From Micromonospora echinofusca (GTDB lineage: Bacteria > Actinomycetota > Actinomycetes > Mycobacteriales > Micromonosporaceae), in assembly GCF_900091445.1 (NCBI RefSeq), contig NZ_LT607733.1, positions 4,057,001 through 4,121,000 of the forward strand: 64,000 bases of DNA, given 5' to 3'. Each line of letters opens with the position of its first letter. Position 1 is the first letter of the stretch. Both the position numbers and the translations under genes were made by a program. Below the pieces are notes generated by a model, which made no database searches, was not told the origin of the DNA, and saw only the letters and a list, made by a program, of their open reading frames with translations. Shown in pieces: positions 24,239 to 33,037 of this stretch.

Positions 24239-24927
24239 CGCCGCTCTCCGTTCCGGCCCGACCGCGCCCACGGCCGCCACCTCGTCCCCTGCCGTCGTCC
24301 GGTCGACGCGGCCACCAGGTCCTCCACGATCCGCCCCACCCGCTCGACCGCCGCGCGGCGCGCCTCGGACGCGTCCGGGTCGGCCGCGACGGCGTACCGG
24401 GACGGGTCGGCGAGGCCGGCGGTGAGCGCCTCGAACAGCGCCTCCCGGGTCTCGGCGAGCGCCACCATGCCGGCCGCGCCCAGGCGGCGGGCGAACAGCT
24501 GCTGGTGGTCGTCGACGTGCTCGCCCCGGGTCGGGTCCCGGGGCACGACGATCGGCAGGTGGCCGTGGCGGCGGGCCTCCAGGATGGTGGCCGGGCCGCC
24601 GTGGCAGACCACGAGGTCGGCCTCGGCCATCGCGGCCTGCAGCTCTTCGTGGCCGAGGAAGGGCACCGCCCCGGGCACCCCGGGGGCCCGGGTGTGTCCG
24701 TGCTGGACGGTCAGCTCGACGTTCTCGCCGACCGTGGGGTGCCACTCCGCCAGCCAGCCGACCAGCCGGTCGAACGGGTGCTTGTCGGTGCCGACGGCGA
24801 CCAGCAGCCGGGACCGGGCGAGGTCGCCGGGGTCGCGGGGCCGGGGCACCCGGTTGGCGGGCGCCGGCCGGGGGCGACCGGGGGCGACCCGGTGCGCGGG
24901 GGCGGTTCCGGTGCTCTCGACGTTCAC
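24235..24927 (-). CDS. Glycosyltransferase, Alg13/PssE-like (GT28 C-terminal domain)
   Basis: A 230-aa half-enzyme: the donor-nucleotide domain of a GT28-type transferase. Diagnostic stretches are LLVAVGTDKHPFDRLV, the UDP-binding VCHGGPATILEAR and IVVPRDPTRGEHVDDHQ. About 45 residues of Pro/Arg-rich sequence precede the domain and a basic tail follows. It is coupled by GTGA to the Alg14-like gene upstream; together they make up a complete split transferase, as in PssD-PssE of rhizobia. Confidence 0.88.
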   Translation of the reverse strand: MNVESTGTAPAHRVAPGRPRPAPANRVPRPRDPGDLARSRLLVAVGTDKHPFDRLVGWLAEWHPTVGENVELTVQHGHTRAPGVPGAVPFLGHEELQAAMAEADLVVCHGGPATILEARRHGHLPIVVPRDPTRGEHVDDHQQLFARRLGAAGMVALAETREALFEALTAGLADPSRYAVAADPDASEARRAAVERVGRIVEDLVAASTGRRQGTRWRPWARSGRNGERR

Positions 24928-25406
24928 AGCAGGGTCCCCACGACGGTGGCCTCCGGGTACTGCCGGCGCTGCTCGTCCCACTGCACGAGCATCGCGGAGA
25001 GGAACGGCCGGCAGAGCCGGGCGGTCAGGGTCGGGGTGTCGATGCGGTCGTACACCTCGATGTAGACGGTCGGCACGCGCCGGAGCCGGGCGAGCACCAC
25101 GAACGGGACGGCCACCCCGGCGCCGGTGGTCACCACGGCGGCGACCCGCCGCGAGCGCAGCACCCGCCAGGCCAGGACGGCGTTGCGCAGCAGGTTCGGC
25201 ACGTTGCGGGTGGTCGGGTGGTGCGCCGGGACGAGTTCCTCGCCGTCGAGCAGCGACAGCGCCTCGGGTGTGTCGAAGGTGACCCAGCACCGTCGCCAGC
25301 GTTCGTACCACGGGCGCAGGGCGAGCAGCTGGGCCAGGTGACCGCCGCTGGAGCCCACCAGGAGCAGGACTCCGGGCTCGCCGGCATCCTCGGTTGTCGT
25401 TTCCAC
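24924..25406 (-). CDS. Glycosyltransferase partner, Alg14/PssD-like
   Basis: The acceptor-side, membrane-associating partner (160 aa) of the Alg13-like protein encoded next. It shows the Alg14 hallmarks LLLVGSSGGHLAQLLAL and VVTTGAGVAVPF, then YIEVYDRIDTPTLTARL and a C-terminal VQWDEQRRQYP. GTG start chosen because GGGGAG lies five bases upstream; the open frame continues upstream but without similarity. A 226-bp gap separates it from the kinase-like gene, so a separate promoter is possible though none is clear. Confidence 0.87.
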   Translation of the reverse strand: METTTEDAGEPGVLLLVGSSGGHLAQLLALRPWYERWRRCWVTFDTPEALSLLDGEELVPAHHPTTRNVPNLLRNAVLAWRVLRSRRVAAVVTTGAGVAVPFVVLARLRRVPTVYIEVYDRIDTPTLTARLCRPFLSAMLVQWDEQRRQYPEATVVGTLL

Positions 25407-25632
25407 GCGACTCCCCACACGTTCGCTTGGATGTTCGGTGGTCGCCACGCGACAGCAGATCACAGGTCCCCCGGCTGGTGAAATAGGGTGACCGGGCGAC
25501 AAGTCGATCTCCGCGGGTGGCGGATCTGGTGCGCCGTACCGATCGCCGACATCGACGATCGTGACGACCTGGAGTTTCTCCGTCACCGTCCGGAGTCGGC
25601 GGCGCGCCGCTGGCTCCGGCGATTTCGGCGGA

Positions 25633-26895
25633 TCAGCCGCTATGTCGTTTCTCGATGACGTCCAGCAGGGCGGGATGCAGCGCCGCGTTCCAGCCGGCGC
25701 CGGCGTCGGCCAGCCGCCAGGTGCGCAACCACATCTCCAGCAGGTAGGCGTCGGCCACCAGCCGCCCGGTCGCCGACCCGAGCCCCAGCCCGGCGCCGTG
25801 CCGGTCGAGCTGGGCGTCGACGGCCCGCGCCGCCACGGCGGCCGGCTCGCCCCGCAGCACCAGGGCCCGCTGGAACGCGTCGTGCGCCAGGTCGAAGCCG
25901 AGCGGCACGTCCGGCCCGCTGTGCTCCCAGTCCCAGGCGACGAGGCGGCCGGCGTGCACGCCGAGGTTCCAGGGCACCCAGTCGCCGTGCCAGTGCCCGA
26001 ACTCGACGGCGGTGCCGCCGTGCCGGTCGGCCAGGGCGGCGACCGCGGCGACCGCCCGGGCCCCGTCCGGCGTGCCGACGGCGGCGCGCCCGGCCTCGGC
26101 GGTGAGCCGGGCCAGGAACGCCGACGCCGCCAGCGGGCGCGGCGGCGCTGGCGGGTCACCCCGGCGGGCCACGGCCAGCAGGGCCGCGATCCGCGGCGGG
26201 TCGTCGACCGGCACCCCCCGCACGTCCGGCGGCAGCGGCTCGACCAGCGCGACGACCTGCCCGGCGGCCGTGGTCTCGGCCAGCAGGCGGGGCGCCGCCG
26301 GATGGTCGGGCGTGCCGGTCACCGCCGGCAGCTCGCGCAGGGCCGCCGCCTCGGTGGTCACCAGCGCCCGGGTGGCGCCGTTCCAGCCGATCTTCGCGTA
26401 GCCGAGGGCCCGGCCGTCCGGGGCGAACAGTTGCAGGGTGGGCTTGTGGTTCGGGTCCGGCGGGCGGACCCCGCAGGCCGCGAGCACCGACGGCGCGCCG
26501 AGTGCGGCACCCAGCCGCCCGGCCAACAGCGCCTCGTCGACCGCGACCGGATCGGGCAGCGACACCGTCAGCCGGGGGAACGGGGCCAGGTCGACGGCGC
26601 CGACCCGCGCCAGCACGCCGAGCGCGGCCCGCACCGCCCGCACCTTCGGCGGACGCAGCGCGTTGTACGCCAGCAGCGAGGCGGCCGTGGCGCGGGGCGC
26701 GCCGAGCGGCAGCAGGAACCGGGCCCGGGCGAGCGACGGGACGACCGCGTACCGGGCGACCTCACGGTGCCCGGGCGGCGGCGGGGCGCCCACGGTCAGG
26801 GCGATCCGCTCGTCGCCGAACACGGCCCGGGTGACCCAGCCCAGCCCGTCGGTACGGGAGCGGGGGTCGGCGGCGTCGGTCGTACGCGCCGTCAC
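25633..26895 (-). CDS. APH-fold phosphotransferase in a polysaccharide cluster
   Basis: A 420-aa protein with an intact protein-kinase-like/aminoglycoside phosphotransferase catalytic core: an ATP Lys candidate (Lys168 in YAKIGWN), the Brenner-type loop HGDWVPWN (303-310) and the metal Asp322 in VAWDWEHSG. The first 150 residues are an extra N-terminal region of unknown fold. Its GTG overlaps the sulfotransferase stop by four bases, so it belongs to the polysaccharide operon; antibiotic resistance is therefore an unlikely role. Phosphorylation of a sugar or polymer is an inference. Confidence 0.72.
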   Translation of the reverse strand: MTARTTDAADPRSRTDGLGWVTRAVFGDERIALTVGAPPPPGHREVARYAVVPSLARARFLLPLGAPRATAASLLAYNALRPPKVRAVRAALGVLARVGAVDLAPFPRLTVSLPDPVAVDEALLAGRLGAALGAPSVLAACGVRPPDPNHKPTLQLFAPDGRALGYAKIGWNGATRALVTTEAAALRELPAVTGTPDHPAAPRLLAETTAAGQVVALVEPLPPDVRGVPVDDPPRIAALLAVARRGDPPAPPRPLAASAFLARLTAEAGRAAVGTPDGARAVAAVAALADRHGGTAVEFGHWHGDWVPWNLGVHAGRLVAWDWEHSGPDVPLGFDLAHDAFQRALVLRGEPAAVAARAVDAQLDRHGAGLGLGSATGRLVADAYLLEMWLRTWRLADAGAGWNAALHPALLDVIEKRHSG

Positions 26896-27794
26896 GCGGC
26901 CCGGTCCGGCCAGTCGAGTTCCAGCCCCAGCCGCTGCCGCAACGCGTCGTTGTACGGGCGGTAGTACTCGGTCAGCTCGGCGCGTACGGCCGGCTCCAGC
27001 GGCGCCGAGCGGCGGTCGTTGTAGACCTTGAAGTCGGGCAGGTCGTGCGGCGGCAGGCCGAGGAAGTCCAGCGTCCGGCGGTAGGTGGACCGGGCGTCGC
27101 GGTAGAGGTCCTCACTGGGCAGGAAGAGGATCTGCTCCCGGTCGAAGCGCTCCAGCCAGGGTTCCAGGTGCTCCAGGTAGCGCCCCCGGGCCCGGTAGGT
27201 GTACCAGTCGTACGGCTCGCTGAAGTACTCCGGCTCGGCGATCAGCCGTTCCCGCTCCCCCGCCGTACGCTCGCCCTCGGCGGCCAGCGCGGCGGCGAAG
27301 TCGAGCGGCTCGATGCCGTGCGTGCGCCGCTCCTTCCAGTGCGAGTACGCCCGCTCCACCGGGTCGCGCAGCAGGACGATGAGCCGCACCGACGGCATCA
27401 GCGCGGCGACCCGCTGCGCCGCGAGGGGATGGAACATGTAGAGCGGCGCCGCCTCGCCGACGCGTACCGGCCCGCCGTGCCGCTTCTCCAGCGCCTCCCG
27501 GTGACGCTGGGTGGGAAAGTGCGAGCGGTACCAGGCCTCGCCGCGACGCCAGTGCTCCTCGAAGTAGTGCGAGGACTTGGTGTTCCAGGCCGGGAAGAGC
27601 CGGGGCACCAGCGGGTGCTGGATGAGGTAGTTCCACAGCGAGGTGGTGCCGCCCCGCTTGGTGCCGATGATGAGGAAGTCCGGCAGCGGTCGCCGGTCGC
27701 TGGTCCGCACCCCGTAGTCGACGAGTGACTCGCGCACCCGCTCCGTCACCTGGGTCGGTACGAGCTGCTTCACCCGGTCTCGGATGGACGGCAC
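26892..27794 (-). CDS. PAPS-dependent sulfotransferase
   Basis: Transfers sulfate from PAPS, most likely onto a carbohydrate. Both cofactor motifs are present in the 300-aa protein: the 5'-phosphosulfate loop IIGTKRGGTTSLWNYL (42-57) and the 3'-phosphate site LIVLLRDPVERAYSHW (138-153). It resembles heparan/Stf0-like bacterial sulfotransferases. Start GTG 27794 with GGTGAGG upstream; longer frames add no similarity. It lies 7 bp after the flippase gene and overlaps the APH-like gene by 4 bp. No PAPS-synthesis gene is in the window. Confidence 0.88.
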   Translation of the reverse strand: MPSIRDRVKQLVPTQVTERVRESLVDYGVRTSDRRPLPDFLIIGTKRGGTTSLWNYLIQHPLVPRLFPAWNTKSSHYFEEHWRRGEAWYRSHFPTQRHREALEKRHGGPVRVGEAAPLYMFHPLAAQRVAALMPSVRLIVLLRDPVERAYSHWKERRTHGIEPLDFAAALAAEGERTAGERERLIAEPEYFSEPYDWYTYRARGRYLEHLEPWLERFDREQILFLPSEDLYRDARSTYRRTLDFLGLPPHDLPDFKVYNDRRSAPLEPAVRAELTEYYRPYNDALRQRLGLELDWPDRAA

Positions 27795-27801
27795 GACGAC
27801 C

Positions 27802-29427
27802 TCACCTGCCCTTCGTATCCTCCGGGGCGGGCCCGGTGGCGGCCGGGGCCGCCTCCTGCCGCCCACGGACCTGCACCATGGTCACCCGGATGCGGTGCCG
27901 CACCCGGGGCAACGTCAACAAGCCGACGCAGCCGGCGGCCAGCACGCCCAGGGCCACGGCCAGGCCGCCGATCCCCCGGCCGCCGGCCAGCACCCCGATC
28001 CCCGCCGCGGCCCCGACCCCGGCGACGGTGGCCGCCCCGGCGCGCAGCATCGCCGCGTCGACCAGGGGCTGGCCGATGACGGCCCGGGCGCAGGCCACGG
28101 CGGTGAGGTTCTCGGTGGCGATGCCGAGCGCCCAGGCCAGCGCCGCCCCCGTCGCGCCGTGCGCCGGGATCAGCCACAGGCCGAGCGAGACGGTGACCAG
28201 CAGCCCGGCCAGCGTGGCGGCCAGGTGCAGCCCGCTGCGCCCGCCCATCAGCAGCAGGCTCTGCACGTTGCCGACCCCGGTGTTGACCAGCATGGCCAGC
28301 GCGAGCACGGTCATCGCGGTGGCGCCGGCGGTGAACTCGGGCCCGAAGAGCTGAAGGAAGGCCAGCCCGAAGACGGCCAGCAGCAGGTAGACCGGCCAGG
28401 ACAGCACCAGCCCCCAGGTGGTCAACTGCCGGTGCACGGCCGCCGCCGCGGCCCGGTCGCCCCGCCCGAGCAGCCGGGACAGCTGCGGCGACACCGCCAC
28501 CCGCAGCCCCTGCATGGCCAGCTGGCCGGCGAGGATGTAGCGCCCGACCGCGCCGAAGACGCCGGCATCGGCCGGCCCGGCGAGCACCGACGTGAGCAGC
28601 ACGCCCACCCACATGTTGCCGGCGTCGATGGCTGCCGACGCGGCCCGGGGCAGCGCGAAGCGCCAGAACGCCGACCAGTCGCCCGGCGCGGGTCGCAGCG
28701 CCGCGCCCCGGCCGACGCCGAGCGGGCCGGCCACCAGCGTCAGGCACGCCAGCAGGGCGAGCGCCGCCGGCACCAGCCAGCCGGTCATGCCGGCCAGCAG
28801 ACCCCCGCCGGCCAGGGCCGCCGCGCCGACCAGCACCGGCCGGGCCACCGGCAGCAGGAAGAACTGCACCCCGACGTACGCCCGGATCGGGCGTACGCAG
28901 CGCAGCGCGGCGAGCAGCAGCGTCATGGCCACCACCACCGGCACCGCGGCGAAGCTGACCGTCAGCAGGGCCGTACCGTCGACGCCGGAGCCGCCGAGCA
29001 GGCGCGGGGCGAGCGCGTCGGCGGCGAGCACCCCGCCCACGGCGACGACCACCGCCACCAGCAGCGGCGGGACCAGCGCCACCGGGAGCACCCGGGCGGC
29101 GTCGCCCCGGGCACCGAGGCGCCGGCGCGGCAGCGCCCACATCAGCCCGGTCTCCGCGCCGAGGGTGCACACGGCGGTGGCGACGGTGACCACCCCGATC
29201 GCGGCGAAGAACGCCCCGGAGCCGACCGTGCCGTAGCCGCGCGTGATGACGACCGCGAGCAGGAAGCCGAAGAGCCCGCTGGTGGCCGCGCCGACCAGCC
29301 CGGCGACGCCGCTGCGGACGCTGCGCCGGGTCTCCGTGTCGTCGGCGGGCGGCGCTGCGCCCGGGCCCGACGCGGCGGGTGCGGAGACCGGGTGGGGGCC
29401 GGACGGCCCTCGGGTGGTGGCGGTCAT
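27802..29427 (-). CDS. Wzx-like polysaccharide flippase (MOP superfamily)
   Basis: Multi-pass membrane protein of 541 aa with about 14 hydrophobic segments, expected to move lipid-linked sugar units across the membrane. The N-terminal 35 residues are cytoplasmic and Pro/Ala-rich; the first helices (SGVAGLVGAATSGLFGFLLA...VITRGYGTVGSGAFFAA) have the typical MOP pattern of a first-helix Gly-rich turn followed by YG..G.G.FF. ATG start overlaps the upstream polymerase stop (ATGA), fixing the start. MurJ is an alternative but length and context fit Wzx. Confidence 0.85.
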   Translation of the reverse strand: MTATTRGPSGPHPVSAPAASGPGAAPPADDTETRRSVRSGVAGLVGAATSGLFGFLLAVVITRGYGTVGSGAFFAAIGVVTVATAVCTLGAETGLMWALPRRRLGARGDAARVLPVALVPPLLVAVVVAVGGVLAADALAPRLLGGSGVDGTALLTVSFAAVPVVVAMTLLLAALRCVRPIRAYVGVQFFLLPVARPVLVGAAALAGGGLLAGMTGWLVPAALALLACLTLVAGPLGVGRGAALRPAPGDWSAFWRFALPRAASAAIDAGNMWVGVLLTSVLAGPADAGVFGAVGRYILAGQLAMQGLRVAVSPQLSRLLGRGDRAAAAAVHRQLTTWGLVLSWPVYLLLAVFGLAFLQLFGPEFTAGATAMTVLALAMLVNTGVGNVQSLLLMGGRSGLHLAATLAGLLVTVSLGLWLIPAHGATGAALAWALGIATENLTAVACARAVIGQPLVDAAMLRAGAATVAGVGAAAGIGVLAGGRGIGGLAVALGVLAAGCVGLLTLPRVRHRIRVTMVQVRGRQEAAPAATGPAPEDTKGR

Positions 29428-30776
29428 GCGGGCACCGCTTCCGGGCGCAGGGGTCGGGGGCGGTGGAGCCGGGCCGAGGTCTCGCGTTCGGTGAGCGCCA
29501 TCGCGAAGGCGACCGCGAAGAAGGCGACCGCGAGGTTCTGGTTGGCCATGCCGTAGAAGGGGATCTGCACCAGGCAGACGACCGGCACCACGGCCAGCCA
29601 CTGCCCGGCGGCGGACGTGGCGCGGGCGCAGATCAGCGCGGCGACCACGAACCAGGCCAGGAAGCACAGCAGCGCGGGGACGCCGTGGCTGAACAGCACC
29701 ATCCACAGCTGCCCCTGGGTGCCGATCGGCGCCTGGGCGCTGACGGTGTCGACGTTCACCGGCGCGCCGTAGCCGAGCCAGGGCGACTCCCGTACCCGCC
29801 TGATCACCTCGACGTAGAGGGAGAGCCGGTCGGTGTTGGTGTCGCTGGACTCCACCCGGTTGCCGATCAGCTCGGTGACCGGGATGAACAGGGTGGTGAG
29901 GCCCCCGATGACCACCACCCCCACGATCGACGCGGCCACCCGGACGTTGCCGCGCAGGGCGGCCCGGACGCCGAGCACCGCCAGCCCGGTGCCGAGGCTG
30001 AGGAACATCGCCCGGTTGAGCGTGAGGAAGGCCGGCGCCAGCGACAGCGGCAGCGACGCCAGCAGCGCCCAGCGCAGCACGCCGCGCCGCCGCAGCATGG
30101 TGAAGGCCACCACGCAGGGCAGGGTCATCGCGTACGCGCTGCCGTAGTTGTTGGTGTACGCGAACGGCGCGGCCGGCCGGTAGATCGGGTTCAGCGACCG
30201 GGCGCTGTATTCAGCGGTGGTCAGATGGACCATGTCCTGGATGAACGGGGTGTTGGCCACCCCGCCGGGCAGCAGCACCTCCACCGGGGTGGTCAGCGCG
30301 AAGCGGGGCGCCAGCACGCCCAGCCAGCCCAGCGCGACCAGCGCGAACCAGAAGGCGCAGAGCGGTACGAGGACCGCCGCCTGGTCGGGGCGCTCGCGGG
30401 CGACCGCGTAGACGTAGACGCCGACCACGAGCGCGGTGAGGTAGAAGGCGAGCCGCAGCGCGAACGTCAGCACCGAGGCCGGCGTCTGCAACTGGGTGGC
30501 GCTGACCACCACGACGGCCAGGAACAGCAGCCAGATCCCGGCGGCCGGGGGCAGCGGCACGCGGCCCCGGATGACCAGCAGCGCGAACAGCAGCGCCCCG
30601 AGCAGCGGCCACCCCAGGTAGAACGCGCCGGCCAGCCACCACACCGGCACCATGCCGAACATCAACGCCAGCGGCCAGACCGGCAGCCGCGGCGGGGGTG
30701 GCGGCAGGGGCAGCGACGCGGCGCCGCCCGGGCCACCGGCGGGCTCGGTCGTCGCCGGGGCGCGGGTGACCGGCAC
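29424..30776 (-). CDS. Wzy/O-antigen-ligase-like polymerase
   Basis: Polytopic membrane protein of 450 aa with about 12 hydrophobic segments and one large outer loop (about residues 170-215, FIQDMVHLTTAEYSARSLN...). The late region SSDTNTDRLSLYVEVIRRVRESPWLGYG is the characteristic Wzy_C/WaaL pattern (R...W..a......P..G.G), which supports a polymer-forming or ligating role. GTG start; 3 bp after the Wzz-like gene and overlapping the flippase by four bases. Confidence 0.85.
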   Translation of the reverse strand: MPVTRAPATTEPAGGPGGAASLPLPPPPPRLPVWPLALMFGMVPVWWLAGAFYLGWPLLGALLFALLVIRGRVPLPPAAGIWLLFLAVVVVSATQLQTPASVLTFALRLAFYLTALVVGVYVYAVARERPDQAAVLVPLCAFWFALVALGWLGVLAPRFALTTPVEVLLPGGVANTPFIQDMVHLTTAEYSARSLNPIYRPAAPFAYTNNYGSAYAMTLPCVVAFTMLRRRGVLRWALLASLPLSLAPAFLTLNRAMFLSLGTGLAVLGVRAALRGNVRVAASIVGVVVIGGLTTLFIPVTELIGNRVESSDTNTDRLSLYVEVIRRVRESPWLGYGAPVNVDTVSAQAPIGTQGQLWMVLFSHGVPALLCFLAWFVVAALICARATSAAGQWLAVVPVVCLVQIPFYGMANQNLAVAFFAVAFAMALTERETSARLHRPRPLRPEAVPA

Positions 30777-30779
30777 GGT

Positions 30780-32399
30780 TCAGCCTCGGCCGCTACGGGT
30801 CAACACGAAGCCGAGCGGGGTGACCCCAGCGGCGCGCAGCCGCTCCACGAGCCGGCGCAGGTCGCCCTGCCGGGTGCGGTCCTGCTCGACCACCACGACC
30901 GCCGTGCCCTGCCGGGCGACGGCGACGCCGCGCTCGTCGGACTCGGCGGGCGGCGCGTTGAACAGCACCAGGGTGTGGTCGGCGCCCTGCCGCCACGTGC
31001 CGAACCGGACACTGCCCGCGCCCACGGACACCGGGTCGGTGCTGGTCACCTTGCCGTTTACGGCGCTCGCCGACGAGGTGACGCGGGGCAGGGTCAGCGT
31101 GGCGTCCGGGTCGGTGGACGGCCGGGCGCCGATCGGGTGCGGCGACGGGCGGCGGGCCGCTGCCGGCTCCGGCGTGCCGTCGCTCTTGCCCTCCGTCGTC
31201 GAGCCGGCGGGGCGGGGCTTCGGGACGAGCGGGCGGGACGGGTCGGCCGCGGCGGGCAGCCGCTCCCGGTCACCGAGCACGGTGGTCCGCAGCCGCTCGG
31301 CGCGCCCGCTGTCGTCGGCGACGAAGACCTCCCGGCCGACGGCGGCCAGCGCCACCGCCAGGCCGGCGGTGATGGCCGTGGGGTCCTCTTCCCGGGCGGT
31401 CAGAAGCGACACCCGGGCGGGCTGGCGCACCCGCTCGGCGATGGCCATCGCCACGTACCGGATGTCGGCGTCGACCGCCTCCTTGCCGCCGCGCCACCGG
31501 CGGCTGCGGACCGTGCCGAGCAGCGGCAGCCCGGTGGCGTCCCGGCCGTCGTCGACCGACCGGATCCGCCGGTCCATCGACTCCCAGGCGTACGCGAGCA
31601 CAACCCCGAGCAGCGTCCCGCCGAGCAGGCCGGCGAGCAGGTAGAGCGGGCCGTTGCCGGCGGTGGAGGCCAGGGCCCGCTCGGCGCTCTGGGTGACCCA
31701 GCCGGGGTTGACGTCGACGGCGGCGATCTCGGTGCGGGCGGCGTTGAGCTGGGTGAGCTGGTTGTTGATGCCGGTCAGCTCGGTCACCGCGGCGTCGACG
31801 GTGCCCTCGCGGGCGTTGTTGACCCGCTTCTGGAGGGCGGCCTGTTGGGCGGCGACCTTGGCGATGCTCTCGTCGTACGAGCGCAGCATCTCCTCGCGCT
31901 GCTTCTCGTACATCGTCCGGCGCACGTCCAGGTAGGCCTGGGCGGCGAGGTTGACGCCCTCGACGGCCTGCTCGGCGGTGGGCGCCTGGTAGACGAAGCG
32001 CAGGATCTGCCCGCCGGTGGGCACCTCGACCTCGAGGGCGTCGCGCACCTCGCGCGGGTCCATGTCGCCCGAGTCGGCCAGCCGCTGCACCACGTCGGTG
32101 CCCGTGGCGATGCCGCTCTCCACGTTCATGTTCACCGCCCGGTCGGCGGCGGCCCCGCTGGGCGTGAACGCGTCGGTGACGACGGGACGCACCGCCACGA
32201 CCGCGCTGGCGGTGACGGCGGCGGGGACGAGCACCACGTAGCCGATCGCGGCGAGCAGGCCGACCGCGGCGACGGCCCCGACGAGTCGGATGCGGTGCAG
32301 CGGTACGCGCAGCAGGTCGGTCAGCGTGACGGTGCGGCCCGGTGTGCCGCCACCGGCGGGGACGTCCGAGGGCCAGGAACCGGGGGATGCGTCAGTCAT
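30780..32399 (-). CDS. Wzz-type chain-length protein fused to a degenerate tyrosine-kinase-like domain
   Basis: A 539-aa inner-membrane protein controlling polysaccharide length. Two transmembrane helices (about 38-60 and 251-272) flank a periplasmic-side helical domain with a coiled-coil-prone stretch (160-230), as in Wzz/Wzc. The cytoplasmic part resembles a BY-kinase ATPase (RYVAMAIAERV...ITAGLAVALAAVGREVFVADD) but the Walker A loop expected near 333-342 reads LTAREEDPTA, with no GK(S/T), and there is no C-terminal Tyr cluster. So kinase activity is improbable. Overlaps the acyltransferase gene by 8 bp. Confidence 0.85.
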   Translation of the reverse strand: MTDASPGSWPSDVPAGGGTPGRTVTLTDLLRVPLHRIRLVGAVAAVGLLAAIGYVVLVPAAVTASAVVAVRPVVTDAFTPSGAAADRAVNMNVESGIATGTDVVQRLADSGDMDPREVRDALEVEVPTGGQILRFVYQAPTAEQAVEGVNLAAQAYLDVRRTMYEKQREEMLRSYDESIAKVAAQQAALQKRVNNAREGTVDAAVTELTGINNQLTQLNAARTEIAAVDVNPGWVTQSAERALASTAGNGPLYLLAGLLGGTLLGVVLAYAWESMDRRIRSVDDGRDATGLPLLGTVRSRRWRGGKEAVDADIRYVAMAIAERVRQPARVSLLTAREEDPTAITAGLAVALAAVGREVFVADDSGRAERLRTTVLGDRERLPAAADPSRPLVPKPRPAGSTTEGKSDGTPEPAAARRPSPHPIGARPSTDPDATLTLPRVTSSASAVNGKVTSTDPVSVGAGSVRFGTWRQGADHTLVLFNAPPAESDERGVAVARQGTAVVVVEQDRTRQGDLRRLVERLRAAGVTPLGFVLTRSGRG

Positions 32400-32943
32400 G
32401 GAACTTCTTCACCGTCTGTTGTGGATTTCCGGCGACCACGACCCGCGGCGGCACGTCCGTACGGACGACCGTGGCGGCGCCCACGACACTGTCCCGGCCG
32501 ATCCGCACGCCCTTCATCACGAGGGCGTGCGCCCCGACCCACACGTTGTCCTCGATCGTGATCGGGGCGCGGGTGGCCGGGACGGGCGGGTCGTGCCGCT
32601 GCTCGGGTGGCAGGTTGTGGAAGTCGTTGTCCAGCAGCTCGCAGTCCGAGAGCAGGCACCGGTCGCCGATCGTGACCGACGTCCAGGTGCCGATCCAGGT
32701 GGCGTTCAACAGGCAGTCGGCGCCGACCCGCACCTCGCCGGGCCCGGCGAAGCGGACCAGCTTGTTGATCCGCGTGCGGTCGCCGATGCTCACCCGTACG
32801 CCCCGGCGCAACCGGATCCGGCCGCGGATCTCCACGCCCCGACCCAGCGTCAGCCGGGGATAGCGCAGCGTGTACCAGCCGCGCTTGACCGCGAAGACGG
32901 CCCGCACCGCGAGCCCTCTGCGGTTGCCACCCGCGCCGACCAA
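32392..32943 (-). CDS. Hexapeptide-repeat acyltransferase (WcaF/LacA type)
   Basis: Left-handed beta-helix O-acetyltransferase of 183 aa. Repeats of the [LIV]-G-x(4) type run from about residue 32 to 170 (IRGRIRLRRGVRVSIGDRTR, TSVTIGDRCLLSD, ITIEDNVWVGAHALVMKGVR, IGRDSVVGAATVV), ending VVAGNPQQTVKKF, where the P of the AGxPA motif is retained. The start is TTG with GGGGAGG five bases upstream; internal GTG codons are alternatives. First gene of the polysaccharide operon, directly after a strong hairpin. Confidence 0.88.
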   Translation of the reverse strand: MVGAGGNRRGLAVRAVFAVKRGWYTLRYPRLTLGRGVEIRGRIRLRRGVRVSIGDRTRINKLVRFAGPGEVRVGADCLLNATWIGTWTSVTIGDRCLLSDCELLDNDFHNLPPEQRHDPPVPATRAPITIEDNVWVGAHALVMKGVRIGRDSVVGAATVVRTDVPPRVVVAGNPQQTVKKFHD

Positions 32944-32963
32944 CGACCCTCCCCACGTCGTGC

Positions 32964-32994
32964 GGGCCGGCGACGGCTGATCCGTCGCCGGCCC
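32964..32994. terminator. Strong hairpin between propeller gene and polysaccharide operon
   Basis: Perfect 13-bp stem GGGCCGGCGACGG / CCGTCGCCGGCCC with a 5-nt loop and no U-tract. It lies 43 bp after the propeller gene stop and 20 bp before the acyltransferase start. A minus-strand TAGATT (33009-33004) just outside could be a -10, which would put the hairpin at the 5' end of the polysaccharide mRNA, acting as a leader structure rather than (or as well as) a terminator. Confidence 0.7.
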
Positions 32995-33037
32995 AACGTG
33001 AACAATCTACCGATGTTCCGTTACGAACAGTCGACCG

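Noticed and set aside
25407..25632. In-frame N-terminal extension of the Alg14-like protein
   Set aside because: Extension has no similarity and the GTG at 25406 has a good ribosome site.
25633..26895. Aminoglycoside resistance gene
   Set aside because: Kinase motifs fit the fold, but operon context is polysaccharide synthesis and the N-terminal region is unlike resistance APHs.
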